From the NCBI RefSeq assembly GCF_004664715.2, contig NC_051066.1, forward strand, positions 81,103,235 through 81,167,234: DNA of 64,000 bases, given 5' to 3'. Position 1 is the first letter of the stretch. Each line of letters opens with the position of its first letter. Source of the stretch: Peromyscus leucopus (taxonomy: Eukaryota > Chordata > Mammalia > Rodentia > Cricetidae). The position numbers were made by a program, and so were the translations under genes. The notes under the pieces are model-generated. The model saw only the letters and a list, made by a program, of their open reading frames with translations, was not told the origin of the DNA and ran no database searches. This document shows positions 61,086-64,000 of this stretch, piece after piece.

Positions 61086-61859
61086 GGCTGGATTACTTTT
61101 ATTCTCATGTTACTACTTTTAGCTTCCTAAAAGAGTGTGCATATGCTTGTGTATATGTATATGCATTTGTTTTAAGAGAATGAGATATTTTACAGAATTG
61201 ACTACTGCAATTTCATATTTTGGGTTAATTCAGTGATACTTATTGAGAAATAAGTGTATTACGAGAATCTAGGCAAGCCTGTTCATCTAAATTAAATTAT
61301 TTATTTTCTGTGTATCTACTTCAGTGACACATTGTCCAACTTCAATGGGTGCCTGAGGGCAAACTGGAAACCATTTGATGTATGCAAGCCAAAGACAGAA
61401 TAACATTAAATTTAATGAAATGAAGGGTATAACAATAATAACTGGCAGGAAGCTTGAATTTCCTTTATGGGTATGAAAAGAATCAGGTTTGAGTGTTACA
61501 CAATCACATGAAAATGGGAAACTCTGATTTGATAAATTGTAGCATAAGTAATGGTCCTAATTGTACCGTACCTCCATTAATGAGTGCAAGGGGATATAAT
61601 GCCATATACTGCTTTTAAATTATTTATTCTCTCTGAATTTTTTCTTACTTTATTACCTTTGCATCTCTCTTTGAAATGCAAATTCACATTCTGTATTATA
61701 AAAACAAAAGACTTTACAAATATAAAATCATACTGTAATATCAATGTGTTTTTCCCAAATGATCAGGGTTTACCCTTTATCCACATGGCCACCTATTTTT
61801 CTCTGTGAGGACTGAGTAGCATGAACAATTATACCCAAGGTCCCTTTCCTTTCTTACAG
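61086..61859. other. End of intron B-C
   Basis: AT-rich, unique-looking. It terminates in the polypyrimidine tract and acceptor TCCCTTTCCTTTCTTACAG. Confidence 0.6.
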
Positions 61860-62027
61860 ATCCATGCTTTTACAAGTGCATCATTTGTTGAACAGTTACT
61901 GTTACTACAACGGATGTCAGGAGGCAGGCAGTCTGATGATGGAATCTGTCGTCCACGTAGTTCAACAGTAGATGAGACTTCAAGGAAACTTGCAGTTCTT
62001 TCAGAAATGAACATAACTTTATATTAG
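61860..62027 (+). CDS. Dcdc1: Probable DCDC1 last coding exon C
   Basis: A strong acceptor (TTTCCTTTCTTACAG) precedes ATCCATGCTTTTACAAGTGC. The frame is open from the first base (phase 0), matching the phase 0 end of exon B. It encodes 55 residues starting IHAFTSASFVEQLLLLQRM, with a polar Ser/Arg/Asp-rich middle (SGGRQSDDGICRPRSS), to TAG at 62025-62027. I see no convincing splice donor within the frame, so it reads as a terminal exon. No domain is recognised, and assignment to DCDC1 rests on strand, phase and position rather than sequence recall. It could alternatively be an internal exon whose donor I missed, or an alternative terminal exon. Confidence 0.65.
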   Translation: MHAFTSASFVEQLLLLQRMSGGRQSDDGICRPRSSTVDETSRKLAVLSEMNITLY

Positions 62028-62740
62028 AATTTTTAACTTAGAACTTTTAGACTGAAGCTAATTATTATTTTTCAAAAGACAATAGGAAAGACAAACCTGG
62101 TTGATAAAAGGTATCATCTTGTATCTGAAGTTTAGATTATAGGAAAGTATATAATTTAAAATTTTACTAAGAAATATAATGCAAATCAAAAATTAAAGTA
62201 CATTTGCATATCTAAGCTATTTGGTACCCTTTCCATGATGGAAATCTGTCAGTCTGACCGTCAGGCTTTTTCATTCATTTATTTTCTCTTCTATCAATTT
62301 CTTTTTATTAATGTTATATAAACTGAAATATGCCAAATGAATTTCTCACAGAAGAGTAAGTCTTTTGATAGATCATGAGTCTTTCAACAATATCTAACTA
62401 GAGTGATTAATTAGATCAGTTGAAATGTCTATAAGCTTAACTCGCTAGGCTACAATTTGACAGTTTTGCACACAGGAAACTTGTTTAAATGCAACCAAAA
62501 TTTCCCTCAGACAATCTTAAAGTAAGACTGGTAGTCCCTGATGATTTTGACCAGATTCTAGGCACTGTATAGTTATACTAGGAAGTCCCTCATGGTTGAA
62601 TAGGCTGTGTGAGTGGTGATGGCCAGTGAGTTGTTAGTTGAAATAATGTTTGCTAAATTTTTGTTATTGTGATTGGTCAGAATGTTGCCTGCTCCATCAG
62701 TTTATGCTGTGGAGTGAATAAATGTGGTGTGTCCAATCAA
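62028..62740 (+). other. Candidate 3'UTR with poly(A) signals
   Basis: Downstream of the exon C stop, ATTAAA occurs at 62192-62197 and a canonical AATAAA at 62717-62722. Another AATAAA is at 63332-63337. Which is used cannot be told from sequence alone. The interval is free of recognised repeats, as expected of a 3'UTR. Confidence 0.4.
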
Positions 62741-64000
62741 TCTGTGCTGGAGCAGCATGTTGTTATAATGTTAGGATTGGATAACTACAGGGTGTGCTAA
62801 ATATCATCTGCAGCTTGTTTGTAGAAAGAAAGCTTCAGAAAACCACAGCCATGCTCACTTGTTTGCCCACTGTGTGCTGTCTGCAGCTCCTTTGTGCAAC
62901 TTTGCAACAGATTTGAGCTGAAAAAAAGAAAAACAGCTCTATGCCAGAACATTTGAAACCACTTATTACCTGACCCTTGAAAGGAAAGGTCTATCAACTT
63001 CTAGCCAATGTTCGTTGTGTCTTGTTTGGTGCCTTGAAGATTAGAGTGTAGAATTGTCCTATCAGGGGGCTGGTTTTTCCCACGCTATTTTTATCTAAGC
63101 TTGGATATTGGGGCTTTTTACCCTAATAGCCTCTTGTGTTCAAACAAAACTAGATGTTTAATAGGCTCCAAAATTACTAGACTCTAAGGAGTGTTAGTAT
63201 TTAGCTTCAAGGTGTGTGAGTGGGATGGGTAGAGGGAATGCCATAGTATAGAGTGTAAATTTAAATTTATTATTCCTTTTGTCCACAAGTGAATGGAATT
63301 TAGGGAGTATTGAGGACTATCATCTCTTTAAAATAAAAGTGTAGGTTTTTCCACAAATAGTGAGAGGATAGAATATCCAAAATATCCTTATTAAATCTTG
63401 AAGCCATGGTGACATTGTTCATTGTCACCTATTCCCCATTGCCCTCTTTTCCTGAAAACCTTTAGCATCAACATAAGCTGTGTCCAGTTATCTTTTACAT
63501 GTTTGTCGGTTATGTCATGTAGGTTTAAGCACTGAGCCCTAGAATATTCTAGGGAATGCTACGGTCATTGATAAAAAACACACAAAAAAGCTATAAAGTT
63601 ATGTTCCTTACATTTAAAGGACTTATGATTTAGTTGGCCACAGAAAGTACATAAATACCAAATAATGATTGGAAAACATCAGAGTTAAGTTCTAAATTGG
63701 TTAGTGCAAACAAATCAAATCTAATAGATGTTAGAGTTAAAGGAAGGAGATCTTAGGCCACTGTACTTATTTACAGTTGAATAGTTTAACAGTGTACAGT
63801 GAGGGGCTAATTGTGAAACACAAAAACACTGCAACCAAAGGAGTTTAAGGAGATTGGAGGATGATAATATATCTCAAAGAGTGTTACAAAAAAAAAAAAA
63901 AAAATGGAGATCAGTACTGGTAGTTACCTTCAAAGAATTTCATAGATTAGGAAGAACTTGATTTCAAACTCAAATTTGGACAAGCTGTATTGGGGGAGAT
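62741..64000. other. Downstream flank or distal 3'UTR, no recognisable gene
   Basis: Unique-looking, moderately AT-rich. An A-run lies at 63888-63904. No exon or young repeat was identified. Confidence 0.45.

Overview
This is non-coding-rich nuclear DNA from a muroid rodent. B1, B2, B4 and ID SINEs occur together with rodent L1 LINEs and muroid-type LTR elements. The G-rich L1 3'UTR families and one recurring ~390-bp LTR do not look like the house-mouse types as I remember them, so a cricetid (hamster, vole or deer mouse) is my best guess. That guess is inference and not a measurement.

The only protein-coding gene I can support is the 3' part of one plus-strand gene, read as DCDC1 (doublecortin domain containing 1). 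I found two certain internal exons and a probable last exon. Exon A (3888-3980) encodes the core of a doublecortin domain (motif RYIYDMNGRKI). Exon B (20452-20618) starts in the complementary phase, completes the split Val codon and ends the domain (GPLWVSKGEGF). Exon C (61860-62027) starts in the phase in which exon B ends, runs 55 codons to TAG, and is followed by candidate poly(A) signals. Introns would be 16,471 and 41,241 bp. A 57-nt in-frame candidate exon (45874-45930) lies in the second intron and is weak. The rest of the gene lies upstream of the window.

Layout: 1-790 is a rearranged L1 with a second L1 fragment in its tail. 791-20451 holds exon A, two solo LTRs, a twin-primed L1, SINEs, an ancient L1 and an unusual non-repeat block at 13.68-15.14 kb. 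20452-42000 holds exon B, a 5-kb repeat-poor tract, paired B1s, old LTRs, microsatellites and SINEs. 42.06-44.6 kb is an LTR-like element followed by an inverted L1 that carries a solo LTR. 47.5-59.3 kb is an L1 cluster, with an L1 in an old L1 and an L1-in-L1-in-which-a-B2-sits nest. 59.3-64 kb holds simple repeats, a B4, exon C and the 3'UTR/downstream flank.

I see no operon, CRISPR array, tRNA or rRNA gene, intact retroelement or undescribed multi-gene system. The most informative structures are the layered retroelement insertions with readable target-site duplications (TSDs), repeated 5' inversion (twin priming) of L1s, an internally duplicated L1 3'UTR, a possible 3' transduction, and the retrocopy-like block near 14 kb.
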